A stretch of 64,000 nucleotides of DNA from Diphasiastrum complanatum (taxonomy: Eukaryota; Streptophyta; Lycopodiopsida; Lycopodiales; Lycopodiaceae). Position 1 is the stretch's first letter. Every line of letters starts with the position of its first letter. A model generated the notes under the pieces. The model worked only from the letters and a program-made list of their open reading frames with translations. It searched no databases and was not told the DNA's origin. The DNA is taken from contig CM055108.1 in NCBI GenBank assembly GCA_029204225.1, positions 16,208,722-16,272,721 on the forward strand, in the 5' to 3' direction. This document shows, in pieces, positions 35,250 to 46,008 of the stretch. Both the position numbers and the translations under genes were made by a program.

Positions 35250-36240
35250 AGAGCGCGTCGAACCGATACCTGAGCTCTACAAAATCGATAGTTGGTAGTG
35301 GATGGGCGTGTGCGTAATTGCGGTTCGTAAAAAGTTTGTCTCGAGCGCGCTATATCGCTATCGCTGTTGTGGTTGGACGTCCGAGGTTCAAATTACAATG
35401 ATGATTTCTCCGAGGCTTGTCAATCAAATCAAACTAAATATCCATCTATCATGAAAATGATTAGTCGACATCTAATAAAACAGAATTAATTTCAACTAAT
35501 GTATGGTCACATCCACAATTAAAGCTACAAAAGTATGGTCACATCTACAATTTATTGCTGAAATTGACAGTGTTAAGCTATAAATATCTGACCTTTTTTT
35601 ATATCCAATCATTATAATTTTGTAAAATTCCAGCCACCATTATTTCAATCAATAGCAAATCGACGCGCATATACTGCATGTGAAAACCAGAGATTCTATT
35701 CCCGCGCGTTGAACTGATATTGGAAATAATATGAATGATCAAAGCTTGATTCAATATATTCTCCTTAGCTTTGGACAGAATGAAGAGTCTACCGAATCAA
35801 GCTTTGATCATGCAAAATACACTCCAATAATTTCGAAATTTTTTGAAAAGCTTTTTTTCCACCAATAGCGATTCGACGCAGCTTTCCAAGTGAAACATCA
35901 CTGTCTTCTCCAAAGGCGCGCTCATCCGATATCCAGTATTTCACCCGATAGCTAATCGACGTGCATATATAGCATTTGAAAACCAGTGGTGCTATTCTCA
36001 CGCGCTGAACATATATTGGACGGAATATAAATGATCAAACCTTGACTCGATAAATTCTGCGTAATCTTGGACAGTATGAAGAGTTTACTGAATCAAGCTT
36101 TGAGCAGCATAATGGGGTCCAATAGTTTGCAAAATTTCAAAAAAAAATTCTTCTTTCAATAGCGATTCGAGGTGCTTAGTCCATATGGAGAATAACCATC
36201 TTCCGCCAGGCGCGCTGATTCGATATCTGATACGCAGAAG
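35250..36240. promoter_or_regulatory. Motif-rich control region upstream of the H3-like frame (copy A)
   Basis: Ten occurrences of a two-part motif are visible, approximately TGATATYGATTCARCGCGC in either orientation. They lie near 35252, 35344, 35651, 35701, 35864, 35915, 35946, 36001, 36158 and 36209. The region contains a tandem duplication of about 300 bp (35640-35935 and 35936-36240), each unit carrying an ATGATCAAA..TTGA...TCAAGCTTTGA hairpin. It begins about 60 bp from the H3-like start (-) and continues toward a plus-strand TATA box at 36633. This suggests a shared divergent promoter. The motif loosely recalls the CGCGGATC octamer of plant histone promoters, which is an inference. Confidence 0.6.
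35736..35810. other. Perfect 17-bp inverted repeat (hairpin) in the control region
   Basis: TGATCAAAGCTTGATTC at 35736-35752 is exactly complementary to GAATCAAGCTTTGATCA at 35794-35810, with a 41-bp spacer. The homologous hairpin at 61727-61797 is 20 bp and has a C:G pair where this one has A:T. An imperfect version recurs in the second tandem unit near 36028-36105. Confidence 0.85.
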
Positions 36241-36490
36241 AATTATATCGGAGTGCCTTATGAACGACTAATGAAAATGTTTTGAATGAACATTATTTTA
36301 AAAGAAAAAATCTCATCTTTACTTTTCTTGAATAGGACGAGAGATTGTGATAATTCTCCTTGTACATGTTTTTCAATGATATCCATTTATCATTTGTTTA
36401 TTATTTGTTTAATAATTATTTGAGGAGGCTACTGATTGAATATACAATGTATTCTGACGCAGGTACTGATTCTAGGGTCAGGGCTAATGA
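36180..36490 (+). repeat. Upstream block shared with 43140-43450
   Basis: Blocks such as GGAGAATAACCATC, AAGAAAAAATCTCATCTTTA, TTATCATTTGTTTATTATTT and GAGGAGGCTACTGATT recur in the same order and orientation at 43140-43450, about 85% alike by eye. It is part of the histone-like family's upstream region. Confidence 0.8.
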
Positions 36491-36550
36491 TGATTCGTTG
36501 AATCTAGTGATAGACTAGTTAATGTATTCCGACGTAGTACAAATTTGTCT

Positions 36551-36645
36551 CACTCTGATTGGTGGATAAATATAGACTGTGTTTCTCAATTCGTTATTTG
36601 ATAAATGTATGGCTGTGATCAACAGGAATTGGCTATAAATATGGG
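36551..36645 (+). promoter_or_regulatory. CCAAT/TATA promoter module of the H4-like family, copy A
   Basis: The order is CACTCTGATTGGTGGA (an inverted CCAAT box), then AATGTATGGCTGTGATCAAC, then GGCTATAAATATGGGCACCA with the TATA box at 36633-36641. The same three blocks in the same order occur at 61312-61385 (-), and two of them at 51958-52010 (-). In the 51958 copy the module lies upstream of the H4-like gene. In copy A the downstream gene is lost at the terminal-repeat element. Confidence 0.7.
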
Positions 36646-36664
36646 CACCACTTCCCATATTTCA

Positions 36665-37018
36665 ATTCTGTGAACAGGATACAGATCATGCAACACAGTA
36701 ACACAGACAAAAAGCACTCTCCAGTCCAAGCTCACGTAGCAACTATATTTCTCAATTTTGAGCTTGGCAAGCCTCTGTATGCTAGAAACTGTGCACCAGT
36801 GCTTCACTTTTTGCTTTCTGTCCGCCGTAAACCCCAAACTCTCGGAAAGCTCTTCTCCCAAAATTGTCTTCAATGGCTACACTATATTGTGTACACTCCC
36901 TGTACGGCTCTGATACCAACTTAGAATTTGCTTCAAACAGAATTACAGATCATGCATCACAGTAACACAGACAAAAAGCACTCTCCACTCCAAGCTCACG
37001 TAGCAACTGTATTTTTCA
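36665..37018 (-). mobile_element. Candidate TRIM: short terminal direct repeats flanking a primer-binding site
   Basis: Two direct repeats of about 75-90 bp (36671-36755 and 36935-37018) share ACAGATCATGCA, ACACAGACAAAAAGCACTCT and CAAGCTCACGTAGCAACT. Between them, at 36907-36918, lies GCTCTGATACCA, the complement of the tRNA-iMet primer-binding site. It is placed correctly for a minus-strand element whose 5' LTR is the right-hand copy, which begins TGAAAAATAC. Total length is about 350 bp with no coding. A convincing polypurine tract and target-site duplication were not found. Confidence 0.55.
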
Positions 37019-37185
37019 GAACCAAAATACACTGTACATATAGTTTTCATGGCAACCCATGCATGGCTCAGGTTGCCATTAACGAGACGCGTGGGTTGAC
37101 TCGCCTCGTGGCGAGGCCAACTAGTCCTTATCCACTGATAGGACCCACAGTACAGTAGTTCTACTTTAATTCTAACTTAATCATA

Positions 37186-37434
37186 TCAGTTTTTAGAAGA
37201 AGACAGTCCTGGAGCAGCCATATCTTCCATATCACCATGATCTGACTGGGATTGGCTGGCTGATTTACTTTCAAATCAGTTTTTGATGGCGGAGGTTCCT
37301 TGATATTGATTTTTTTTTTGATCAGTAATGGTATCCCAGTTTAATTCTCTTTCACGTTCTCTACGTCTCCGTCTTTCCTCTCGATCCTTTCTCTGTCTTT
37401 CTCGTCTTTCTCTCCAATATTGGTCCTCAGACAT
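37186..37434 (-). pseudogene. Short Arg/Glu-rich frame divergent from the H2B-like frame
   Basis: From an ATG at 37434 the frame reads MSEDQYWRERRERQRKDREE and a long Arg/Glu tract, then LNWDTITDQKKNQYQ. One in-frame stop follows 52 residues, then SKSASQSQSDHGDMEDMAAP to a stop at 37186. No family is recognised. The charged tract predicts a single helix or nucleic-acid contact. It starts about 390 bp from the plus-strand frame at 37821, giving a head-to-head arrangement like that of paired histone genes. Whether it ever continued into a folded domain cannot be seen. Confidence 0.35.
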
Positions 37435-37820
37435 AAAAATACAAAAGAATTGATTTTATAATCTTAGCATTTAGAGGGTCGAGGATCAATTTTTTTTGAA
37501 TGGGTTTGACCCAGTATCGGATCAAATCGGGTCTAATATTTTTCAATCCATAAATTTTAATACTTATAAATTTTGATCCTTTATTCACACAAATGCGTAC
37601 GTCAGTCATTCCGTACAAACAAGTGGTATATTTATTTTATCATTGCTTACGTCTTTTAAGATAACTTACAATCTTATCAGAAAGACTAGTTGCATGAATT
37701 GAAATTTTTAAGGATTATTTTTTAATCAGTGATTTTTCCTTTATAAATCCATCAATTAATTCATAGGGTATTACAATTCAACCTTCCACTTATTGTGCTC
37801 ACTCCTCTATATATGTCAGA

Positions 37821-38302
37821 ATGACTGAACGTGGCATAGGCAGAGGCGGTCGTCTAATCCAAAGATGGGTGATGATACTGCTCGACGTTGATGAAGACTC
37901 CAACATTACCTTTGAAGATTCTCCTCCTGCTAATCACTTTTCAAACGTGGAAGAGGTTTCTTCTAAAGAACTAGAATCGAAACAACCTAGTTCATTAGAG
38001 TTTAATAATCCACCGCTTTGCAATCTCCCAACGTTCAAATTATTAACATTTTTGTTAATAATATGTACGAGTTTATTCGTATACAGTTTGATTATGTTAT
38101 TGTATTACAGAATTCCTTTGATGTAGAAATTTTGCGCACAATTATATACAGGGAAGCTCTGGCATTAATGTATCTTTGGATTCGGATATTATTTTTGTTT
38201 TTATTGCTTTCATGGCCATGCATAGTTTACTATTGCTCTCACAATATCATGATAACAATCCTCATGTCGCCTGGTCCATCGAAACTCTCCTTCAGTTTTT
38301 AA
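37821..38302 (+). pseudogene. Possible histone H2B-like frame, frameshifted
   Basis: The first frame (37821-38126) starts MTERGIGRGGRLIQRWVMIL just after CTATATATG. Its segment VMILLDVDEDSNIT can be aligned to the H2B alpha-1/loop-1 stretch KVLKQVHPDTGIS. After about 40 extra acidic residues, the next frame (38018-38302) reads VQIINIFVNNMYEFIRIQ. This resembles H2B alpha-2 (IMNSFVNDIFERIA), with I, N, F, N and E aligned. VEILRTII follows, comparable to REIQTAVRL. Similarity is weak and split over a frameshift, so chance cannot be excluded. Location next to H3- and H4-like relics of the same style raises the prior. The remaining downstream residues are hydrophobic and unassigned. Confidence 0.35.
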
Positions 38303-38319
38303 AACTAATGATTTTTGTA

Positions 38320-39187
38320 GATGGCGAGTGATACATCTGAGTCAATCAGAATACGCCGAAAAGGTGTTTAAGCAGTACCGAATGTTGGACTGCAAAGAGA
38401 AGACCACACCAATGATAGTTAGAGCCAGATTGATGAAATATGAGTGCCCTAACACTGACGAGGAAAGATAGAAGATGGAAGGTAAACCATACCAGAACTT
38501 AATCGATAGTCTGATGTATCTTACAATTTGTACCAAACCCGACTTGGCCTTCCCTGTCTACGCATTGAGCCAATTCTCCTCGAATCCTGGCATGGCACAT
38601 TGGCAAATGGCGAAAGGGATTCTGCAATATCTGAAAGGCACCCAAAATATGGGATCGACCTACAAAGCATAAAAATAAGAAAAAGGATTCGAGCTGCAAC
38701 ACTATAGTGATGCAAGCTGGGCAAGCTGCAAAGACGACAACAAATCCGTGACAGGAGGATGTTCGATAGCGTGCGGAGCATCAATCAACTGGACATGCAA
38801 GAAACAGATTTTGGTGGCTCAATCCTCATGTGAAGCTGAATATGTCGCAGCTTCAAAGATGGCGAATGAGGTAATATGGTTGTAGATGATGCTGGAGGCC
38901 ATTGGTATACAACAAGGAGAACCATGCACGATGATGATGGATTCTCAGAGTGCCATATACCTATCCTAGGATCTAGTCTTCCATTCAAAGACTAAACACA
39001 TACCTCTGAAGTACCATCACATTCGAGACTTGATCTCGAACAGAGAGCTGAAGGTCTAGTACATAAACTCCAAACACATGACTGCAGATTTGCTCATGAA
39101 GCCGCTCGACAAGCCACTCTTCACAAAACAAAGAAAGGCAATGGGACTAGACATACACAAAGGTTGCAACGTTCAAGAGGGAGTATC
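38320..39187 (+). pseudogene. Copia RT end and RNase H with polypurine tract
   Basis: The reading frame gives SQSEYAEKVFKQYRMLDCKE, then KPYQNLIDSLMYLT, WASCKDDNKSVTGG, QSSCEAEYVAASKMANEV and HIRDLISNRELK. This is the classic C-terminal Copia order. At least five in-frame stops make it dead. It ends at the polypurine tract AAGAGGGAGTATC, after which the 3' LTR begins. Confidence 0.85.
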
Positions 39188-39620
39188 TGAAATGGTGAAC
39201 TCCTGCAACCTCGATGAAGGGATCTCGAAGGTCGAAGAAATTCGAATGTCAAATACGAAGCGAAGGTCGAACACAACCCGAATGTTGAACATGAAGCGAA
39301 GGTCGAAGACGAAGTGTTCCCTACAACGAAATGCCAGAAGACCATGAAGTGCTGAGGATGAACCTTTGGCCGAAACCGGACATAAACAAGTCAAGCTTAC
39401 AGTTGGCAGCTCGACGAGCTTGAAGTCTTGTACTATCATGCTCAGCCGCCATAGGCGACGTTGACATAGGGTAGCTAACTAATTGATTAGCGTAAACCTG
39501 TCTTGTAATTCACAGTTAAACTATCTTGTAAACTCCACGTAGTCGATATAAACGCAAGATTGATTACTACAACTACGTAACGAAGAATGAGCAAAAGTAG
39601 AGAGCATTGTTAGCTTACAG
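39188..39620 (+). mobile_element. 3' LTR of the Copia relic (end uncertain)
   Basis: The LTR starts TGAAATGGTG directly after the polypurine tract. It contains a cluster of CGAAGGTCGAA and CGAATGT motifs (39225-39320) and a TATA-like GATATAAA at 39546. The right boundary is not defined. Confidence 0.6.
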
Positions 39621-40328
39621 TTAGCACTATTAGCCTATGCATGAAAGTCTGTCAATAAACAGAACATAGCAAATTTCGTTAGAGGAGCGACAGGCCGCCA
39701 ACGCGCGAGACACTGATCGACTCACTCCGTCTATAAGGCTTCCTCTAACATCCAACAAATCAATGCAACAATATAAGTAGAATAGAGGAGGAGAAATGTA
39801 GTCATGCGGATCCAATGAATCTACAAACAATAGCAAGCTGATAGTACATCAGGTATCCTTTTAAATCACTACCAAAAACTCACCTAAATCTGTACACAAC
39901 TCCTTCACCTACCACATAAAGACACGGCCTGTTAACATTCTGAAACAGAAATCATGGCTAAGTCTGACATTAAGCTTCTATCAACAATTATGGGCCCGTG
40001 TAAAACTAACACTTGATGCACTCAAAGTGCGTAGCCAGGCTTAAGAACTAAAACCCATTGAAAATTTTAGTATCAAGTTTACACTTGCAAGCTACAGAAG
40101 AGTTACATGACAGCTGCTTGTCAGATGGAAAGTGGATATCTGTGTTTAGATCCTGTTGCAGAATTAAACAAGCAGACCAAGCTCATACCGTTGCTTCCAG
40201 TAATCTGCTGTTATCTGTTGACAAACTGGAATTAACCAATCTAAGGGTGGACCTGTTGAAAGAGTAGAAAAACTTGCATCCAAGCCTGTTGTTGGGCTGC
40301 ATTGTTTGAAATTTTATCATTTCATATT

Positions 40329-41972
40329 TCAAGATCGTGCTTGCTGTGACTGCCTGTTGGACACGTTCACAGGTAATCCACCTATCATTCTCATAGTCAA
40401 AGAAATTCCATATCTTGGTTTGAAGTTCGGGACAGCTAATTTGATCCTGAAATTGTAAATGATGCTGGCAGCAACATACTTCATCTGGATCATTCCCATA
40501 TCTTTCCCGAGACAAATGCGCGGACCTGCTTGAAATGCAGGAAACTTGTAGGGATTTTCGGGCACAAATATTCCGTCTTTCAGCCAGCGCTCTGGCTTGA
40601 ATTGCAAGCAGTCCTTCCCCCATACGCTTTCCATCCTACCCACTCCGTAAGGATGGTATCCCACCCTCGTGTTCTTTCGGATGACTGTTCCATCTGGCCA
40701 CACATCATCTTGCATCGCAACCTTAACATCGACCGGTACAGGTGGGTAAAGGCGGAGTGATTCTGAAATAGCTGCTTGCAGGTAATTCATCTGCTTCAAT
40801 TCATCGTAAGAGAAGGTAGCGCATGATCCTTGTTGCAATCTTTCCTGCTGTGTGTTTTCCTGTATACTCTCTTCCGCGTTTGTGTTCATACTTTGCGACG
40901 TTGATCTTTCATCTAATAGACTTTGTATTTCATCATAACAGCTCTGCTCCACGTGCGGCTGGGTAGAGAGCGCCCAGAAGAACCAGGAGAGAGCCGTGGC
41001 AGTGGTATCTTTGCCAGCCAATAGGAAACTGATAACCACATCCTTGAGAAACTCATCTCGATCAGGGAGTTCCTGGTCGTTCACCAAATCTTGCTCAATG
41101 TTCATAAACCTCGAAAGGAGGTCGGAACGATCCTCATCAGACTCGCCTTTCCCCTTTCTCTCTTCAATTTCCATTCTTCTCGACCGAACCACATCAATGG
41201 CAAACTTATCCACCACTTGCAAAGCTTCTCGAAGCCGTCTCTCTGAGCCAATATTCAAAGCTCGCATTATCTTCCAGAGGAGAGGATGAATACACATAAA
41301 TCTTTCTGCAACTATGCCTGTTGCCTCATCAAAAGCTTCCGCAAATTTTACAGCCGGAAGAGAGAAATGAAGGCACGCCGGATCAACCCCGAAGGCAATT
41401 TGGCATATATTATCAAATGAGAAACGCGTCAATAACTCTTGCAGATCAAAGCATACGCTAGACTGACAGAAATGTTCCAGAGTGGGCAAAAGCCTCCTCT
41501 TAACTTCGCGCTTCACAGAGTCTACCGTGAAATCTCTCAAAGACCGAGTGGTGAACTCATGAGAAGCCAATTTCCTTTGAATTTTCCAATGCTCCCCATC
41601 AACATTGAAGATTCCTTTCCCGAGAAGATCCTCCATAACACTCTGGAAATACACTCCTTTGGGATAATTCTCAAACTTTGTCCTCAAAATGTGCTGGATG
41701 TTATCAGGATTGGCCGTGACATAAAACTCCATACCCCCAGGCCTCGCACTCCTAATGGTTTGAGAGGCATCCTTGTGCATCAGCTCCGTAGCCCAATCCA
41801 GAAACCTGTGTCTGTTCCTGAATAAGTCGATGAAGTTTCCAAGCAACGGATAAACCACACCCCCTCGGTTCCTGCCATAGAGAGGGTGGCGATAGAAGAA
41901 GGCGAAGACGATGGCAGCAGCGAATACAATCCAGATCCAGGCTGCTTCTGTGATTCCTCCTCCTTCCTCCAT
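40329..41972 (-). CDS. Cytochrome P450, CYP94 family (CYP86 clan)
   Basis: One uninterrupted frame encodes a full-length P450. I place the start at 41972 (MEEGGGITEAAW), directly before a membrane anchor. An in-frame ATG 30 residues upstream (42062) adds a polar stretch that would precede the anchor and is less likely. Numbered from 42062, the I-helix motif AGKDTT is at 349-354, ExxR at 434-437 (ESLR), PERW at 490-493, and the heme loop FQAGPRICLG at 510-519 with Cys517. KFENYPKG, GKGIFNVDGEHWKIQRKLAS and GRMESVWGKDC are typical of CYP94. This ER-anchored family omega-oxidises fatty acids or jasmonoyl-isoleucine. An acidic Gln/Ser-rich insert lies at about 385-416, between the J and K helices. 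No intron is present. The substrate cannot be told from sequence. Confidence 0.85.
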   Translation of the reverse strand: MEEGGGITEAAWIWIVFAAAIVFAFFYRHPLYGRNRGGVVYPLLGNFIDLFRNRHRFLDWATELMHKDASQTIRSARPGGMEFYVTANPDNIQHILRTKFENYPKGVYFQSVMEDLLGKGIFNVDGEHWKIQRKLASHEFTTRSLRDFTVDSVKREVKRRLLPTLEHFCQSSVCFDLQELLTRFSFDNICQIAFGVDPACLHFSLPAVKFAEAFDEATGIVAERFMCIHPLLWKIMRALNIGSERRLREALQVVDKFAIDVVRSRRMEIEERKGKGESDEDRSDLLSRFMNIEQDLVNDQELPDRDEFLKDVVISFLLAGKDTTATALSWFFWALSTQPHVEQSCYDEIQSLLDERSTSQSMNTNAEESIQENTQQERLQQGSCATFSYDELKQMNYLQAAISESLRLYPPVPVDVKVAMQDDVWPDGTVIRKNTRVGYHPYGVGRMESVWGKDCLQFKPERWLKDGIFVPENPYKFPAFQAGPRICLGKDMGMIQMKYVAASIIYNFRIKLAVPNFKPRYGISLTMRMIGGLPVNVSNRQSQQARS

Positions 41973-42099
41973 CGAACACAAAATCTGCTTTGGATTGCTC
42001 TGAGGAGCAAGCAAGTCCGTTGCTTGGTCTTTCCTTGTCTCTCTCTTTTGGAGACAATTCAATTCTTTGCCTGTTTATCTTTGTTTTAGAGGAGGAGAG

Positions 42100-43135
42100 G
42101 GAGAGAAGGTTCTAGTTCAAGGCTTGGGAAGGTGAGGCTAAACTTTTGCCACAGCATCTGCCTCTGGCCCCTCCCCAAAATAAAGATCATAAAAGAAAGA
42201 AGGATACCACCAAAGGACTTGCAATCTTAGTATCACTTTATTGCCAAATTTTTAATACACGCCTATCTATGTCATAATAAGTTGTTAAACAAGTGCAACG
42301 ATAGGAGTGTTTATACCTACCGATGGATCCATATCCCTAATGATGGATCCAACTCAAGAGCTCATGGAAATCTGCTTGACTTGGTCCCTTGTGAGTGATA
42401 TGTATTGCTAGCTATAAGTAAATTAGTCTGAGACAACATTTTGTACATGATTAGAGCATAAATTGCAATTGACCAAATTCAAACGCTATAAACAAACGTG
42501 GAAGCACGACAATGTACCACCACACGTAATATTGGCTTGCTAGAGGCTTTATTATATTGTAATAGGTGTTGCATTCTTTGGACGACAAGCCCCTCTCTAT
42601 GGTACAAGGCTCATTACCCCAAGGTTTCCCTGAAAAATAACATTGATCCACTCGATTTCACGCCTTTGCCACTTTGGTAGATTGGAGCTCCCTACTTCAT
42701 CTCCACCATTCCTTTGTCATTTTTCAACTAGCACTCAAGAGTGGGAGGGAAAGACAAGTTCATGCTTACAAACTTTCGAAGTAAGTCCTACCACTAGTCC
42801 CGAGGTGCTAATTCTTGCACTATTTCTATCATTGATCTAGTGGTTGGTCTAATTTCTGGCATTGGTGCCTTTCTTGGAGTTGGTGCCCTTGCTAGTCTAC
42901 GTGTTGGCACTCTCATATGGTCCAGACGTCGGTCTTGACTCTGGTCCTGGTGGTGGTTCCGATGTTGGTGCTTGCTTTGGCCTTGAGAGGGCTTATAGTT
43001 CATTAATATCTCATCTAATGGTGATGCTATTACAACGATTGAAAATGGAATTAAATTAGTTCAAAATTTTAATGACAAGGGATACGATGAGATAATAGTT
43101 GAAGAGAAATTCCTAAACAAGGATGAAAATCTGTG
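42100..43135. other. Upstream flank of the CYP94 gene, no other gene supported
   Basis: A GGAGGAGAGGGAGAGA purine run just upstream of the gene probably belongs to its leader. Around 42840-42990 the sequence is a degenerate GGTGTTGG/GGTCTTGG low-complexity run, giving artefactual frames. Nothing else is recognised. Confidence 0.5.
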
Positions 43136-43139
43136 CAGT

Positions 43140-43450
43140 CCAAATGGAGAATAACCATCATCTGCCAGATGTGCTGATCCGATATCTGATAGGCAAAATA
43201 ATTATATTGGAGCGCCTTATGAATGACTAATGAAGAAGTTCTGAATGAACATCATATCAAAAGAAAAAATCTCATCTTTACTCTGTTTAAATAGGGCGAG
43301 AGATTGTAATAATTCTCCTCGTACACGTATTTCAATGATGTCCATTTATCATTTGTTTATTATTTGTTTAATGATTATTCGAGGAGGCTACTGATTAAAT
43401 ATATAATGTATTCTGGCGCAAGTACAGATTCGAGGGTTAGGGCTAATCCC
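43140..43450 (+). repeat. Second copy of the histone-like family's upstream block
   Basis: Homologous to 36180-36490 in the same orientation, including one GTGCTGATCCGATATCTGAT motif near 43170. An LTR with its internal edge follows at 43450-44057, and then the H4-like coding fragment, so this copy was interrupted between promoter and gene. Confidence 0.8.
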
Positions 43451-43547
43451 AAACTAACTCTAAATGCAGATCTAACACAACAACAAAATGCCTAATGCAA
43501 GCTAACCATCCAACAAACATGCTGCAAACTAAAAAAGTGGAGTAGCT

Positions 43548-43564
43548 CCCCGGAAACGGCACCA
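43548..43564 (-). other. tRNA-Asp-type primer-binding site of a Gypsy element
   Basis: On the minus strand it reads TGGTGCCGTTTCCGGGG. This is close to TGGCGCCGTTGCCGGGG, used by Athila/Tat-type Gypsy elements. It sits 4 bp from the LTR end at 43569. Confidence 0.8.
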
Positions 43565-43568
43565 AAAT

Positions 43569-44057
43569 TGTAGTGGGTTTATTTCCTTGCCTAACCACAA
43601 ACCAAGATCTGGTCAATCTAGCATCAAAGAGACAAAGTTACTTGTCACGTGTAGGTTCGTTCCCATGAGAGCGATAGTATAGTTCAGATTTCAACATGAA
43701 TGGAAGATCCAAATCTAACTCTAACATCCATTAACCCTAAGCATTAACACTACATCCATTAACACTACGATCCACAACAAGATAACTTACCCTTTCTCTC
43801 TCATAAAAAGTATAATAACATACAATCCCAATAACAATCAGATCCAACAATTAGCAAAAACCAAAGAATGCATGAGAGATGGAGGAAAAGTGATAGAGAG
43901 CAAGGACATTCATCAATCCATTTCTGAAGAGAACCAATCTGCTTTATTGAAATGAGAAAATAAACATCTGTAGGAACTCGAGTTGGTCCTTTTTTATAGT
44001 ATAGAGGAGGACCCTGGCCTCTGAATCTTATTGGTCCATTTCTGCCTTCCTAATTTG
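43569..44057 (-). mobile_element. Gypsy LTR, 5' part missing (inverted relative to 60460-61168)
   Basis: The reverse complement matches 60690-61168. It includes the TATA block CTACTATAAAAAGAGACC (here diverged), the ATTTCAATAAAGCAGATTGG block and AGAAATGGATTGATGAAT. The first about 230 bp of the LTR are absent, and the break at 44057 joins directly to the H4-like coding fragment. Confidence 0.75.
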
Positions 44058-44425
44058 GTGTATCTCTATCTCATTATTTGAAAAACTTTCAAAATAATGA
44101 GATTTGTATATATCATTCATCTTCTAATCTATATGCTACCACCGTCATTATGGCCATTAAGTCATTATCTATTTGTTTAGGAGGCCATACATACGCCAAA
44201 GGAACATATAAAATCATTTTTGTGAAAATGGATTTTGCCATTAAAATATTGGGTTATACTCCCAATGAGACTACAAAAAGATCATATGCAATGGCCCTTT
44301 ATTCGAGTTACATTGATATGAGCAAAAGGAAACATTTAGAATTTTTGGATCCATATGAAAGGAGATTATTCCTTCATGACAATACCATTCGTCTGAATCT
44401 TGAAGAGGATGATGAAGAAAATTAA
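44058..44425 (+). pseudogene. H4-like C-terminal coding fragment, copy B
   Basis: This open segment matches the last exon of the gene at 49831-51355 nearly throughout. It carries VSLSHYLKNFQNNEICIYHS, ATTVIMAIKSLSICLGGH, YKIIFVKMDFAIKILGY, FLDPYERRLFLHDNTIRL and an acidic end. It lacks the 2-bp deletion that shifts the frame in the other copy, so this fragment shows the ancestral reading. The N-terminal exons are lost at the LTR junction. The match to H4 alpha-2, loop 2 and alpha-3 is described under the longer copy. Confidence 0.6.
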
Positions 44426-44429
44426 ACAA

Positions 44430-45900
44430 TTCTGTACTAGATTATTGATATTACAGGGACCTCTCTTTTGTTATGAATTTGAATGCCTTACGAAAGATCA
44501 TAACATTTGGCGAGTTTTTAGCTTGATATCTAAATTGTGCTCTTCTGTAAACCACTGAAAAAGTTGAACTAAATATTTATTTTTTGAATTGTGTCCTCCA
44601 TGATTTGTAGCTCTATGAAATGCTCCTCTTGCTTGCCAATGTGATTTTGCACTCACCATATTCTGATTTGTATAATTCAGTTATATGAAGTGTTGGCCAA
44701 CTACTTTGAACATTCCGTCATTATAATAATTTCTTGCTATTCTTATCCGATATGGACGAGGAAGATATGTTTTCTTCACCATCCCTTGAGAAAAGGCTTC
44801 TTTAACTAATCTAAAAAAAGTAGAAGAAGCATTTTTGCTAATTCACATTATGTAGGTGTCCTTTTGGTTTGCATGTGATTGGAATCCTGTAGATCTTCAC
44901 TTGGTGGTTCTTAAAGTGGTATCAGAGCTTGGATCACATCTACCAGGAGGTGGAGCTTGAGGATCTTGGATTTTGCAGTTCTTTTGGTGTAGCTCTTTGC
45001 TTCTTCATCCAGGTGTTGGAATTCAATTTCAAGTAGGTGAATTCTCAGATCCTTGGTGTACTTTCAGCCTAAATATCATAATTGTGGATTTGTTCCATGA
45101 ATTTTGAACGAAATCATTGGATTTTTGATGAATTTAGTGAATTTTTCACCTAGAATTGATGGTTTTTGCAAGGAAATGATTATAGGATCTGGTGTAGTAC
45201 GTTTTCTTGATTGTAATGGCTGTTTTAAAGTCATTAATTACAGAATTTAATGATTGCATGTTGGTTGAAAAGTCATAAGATTGATTAGATAGTGATTTTG
45301 GACCAAAAATTGGGGTTTTTGAAGCATAAATGGGCTATGGAAACCATGTTTGACTTGAATCAGAACTTCTACTGCTTTAATGCAATGGATTTACAGGCCA
45401 TCTGAAGTTTGGCAATTTTTGAACTAAAATTTGCAAAATTTCGGAGTTGTTCTGATGCATGCATGCTTGTAAATCAGTATAGTGCTTTCTTGGTGATGGA
45501 AATGTATGGATAGACCTGTATGCATGCTTAAATGCATGTTGCATGCGTAACCAGTGATTTTGATCAGTAGAATTCTTGCATGTGACTAGTTTTAGCATTC
45601 TAGATCAAAAAGCAGATTTCCTAGCAACTAGGCTATTTACGGAAAACTTTTAGTTTTTTGAAAAAGTCAGTTCATGTCGAGTTAGTTTCATGTAGGATCT
45701 TTCGAAATGATATTGATTTGAGACAGTGCCCGTGTTTTTGCAAAATCGATCTGATTAATTGATTTTCACAGTTGGTCCATTTCGAACGGATTTCGAAAAT
45801 CTTAATTTTTCATAGAAGTTATTGTTGGTCATAAAAAGTGTTGTTGCATGATTTGTTTTGATATTGATTTTGCAAAAGTTTGCTCAAACGCGTGAAAGAT
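44430..45900 (+). mobile_element. LTR end, primer-binding site and leader of a Gypsy element
   Basis: TGGTATCAGAGC at 44917-44928 on the plus strand is a perfect tRNA-iMet primer-binding site. Sequence to its left (from about 44430) is presumably the 5' LTR. The 1 kb to its right is an AT-rich leader before gag at about 46009. LTR limits could not be fixed. Confidence 0.55.
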
Positions 45901-46008
45901 CTTGCTGAATGATATTAGCTAGTTATGAAGGTTTTGAACGTTTCACTTATTGGTTGATGATTGGATCTCGACTAATTTACGCAAATTTTGCATGTCAGGA
46001 AATCAATA

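Noticed and set aside
41886-42089. Extending the P450 to the upstream ATG at 42062 as the true start
   Set aside because: The extra 30 residues are polar and would sit before the membrane anchor. P450s normally begin just before the anchor, as with the ATG at 41972.
42794-43003. Frame with GP/GV or RQ-rich low complexity near 42,900
   Set aside because: Both strands give biased frames from a degenerate GGTGTTGG repeat, with no domain visible.
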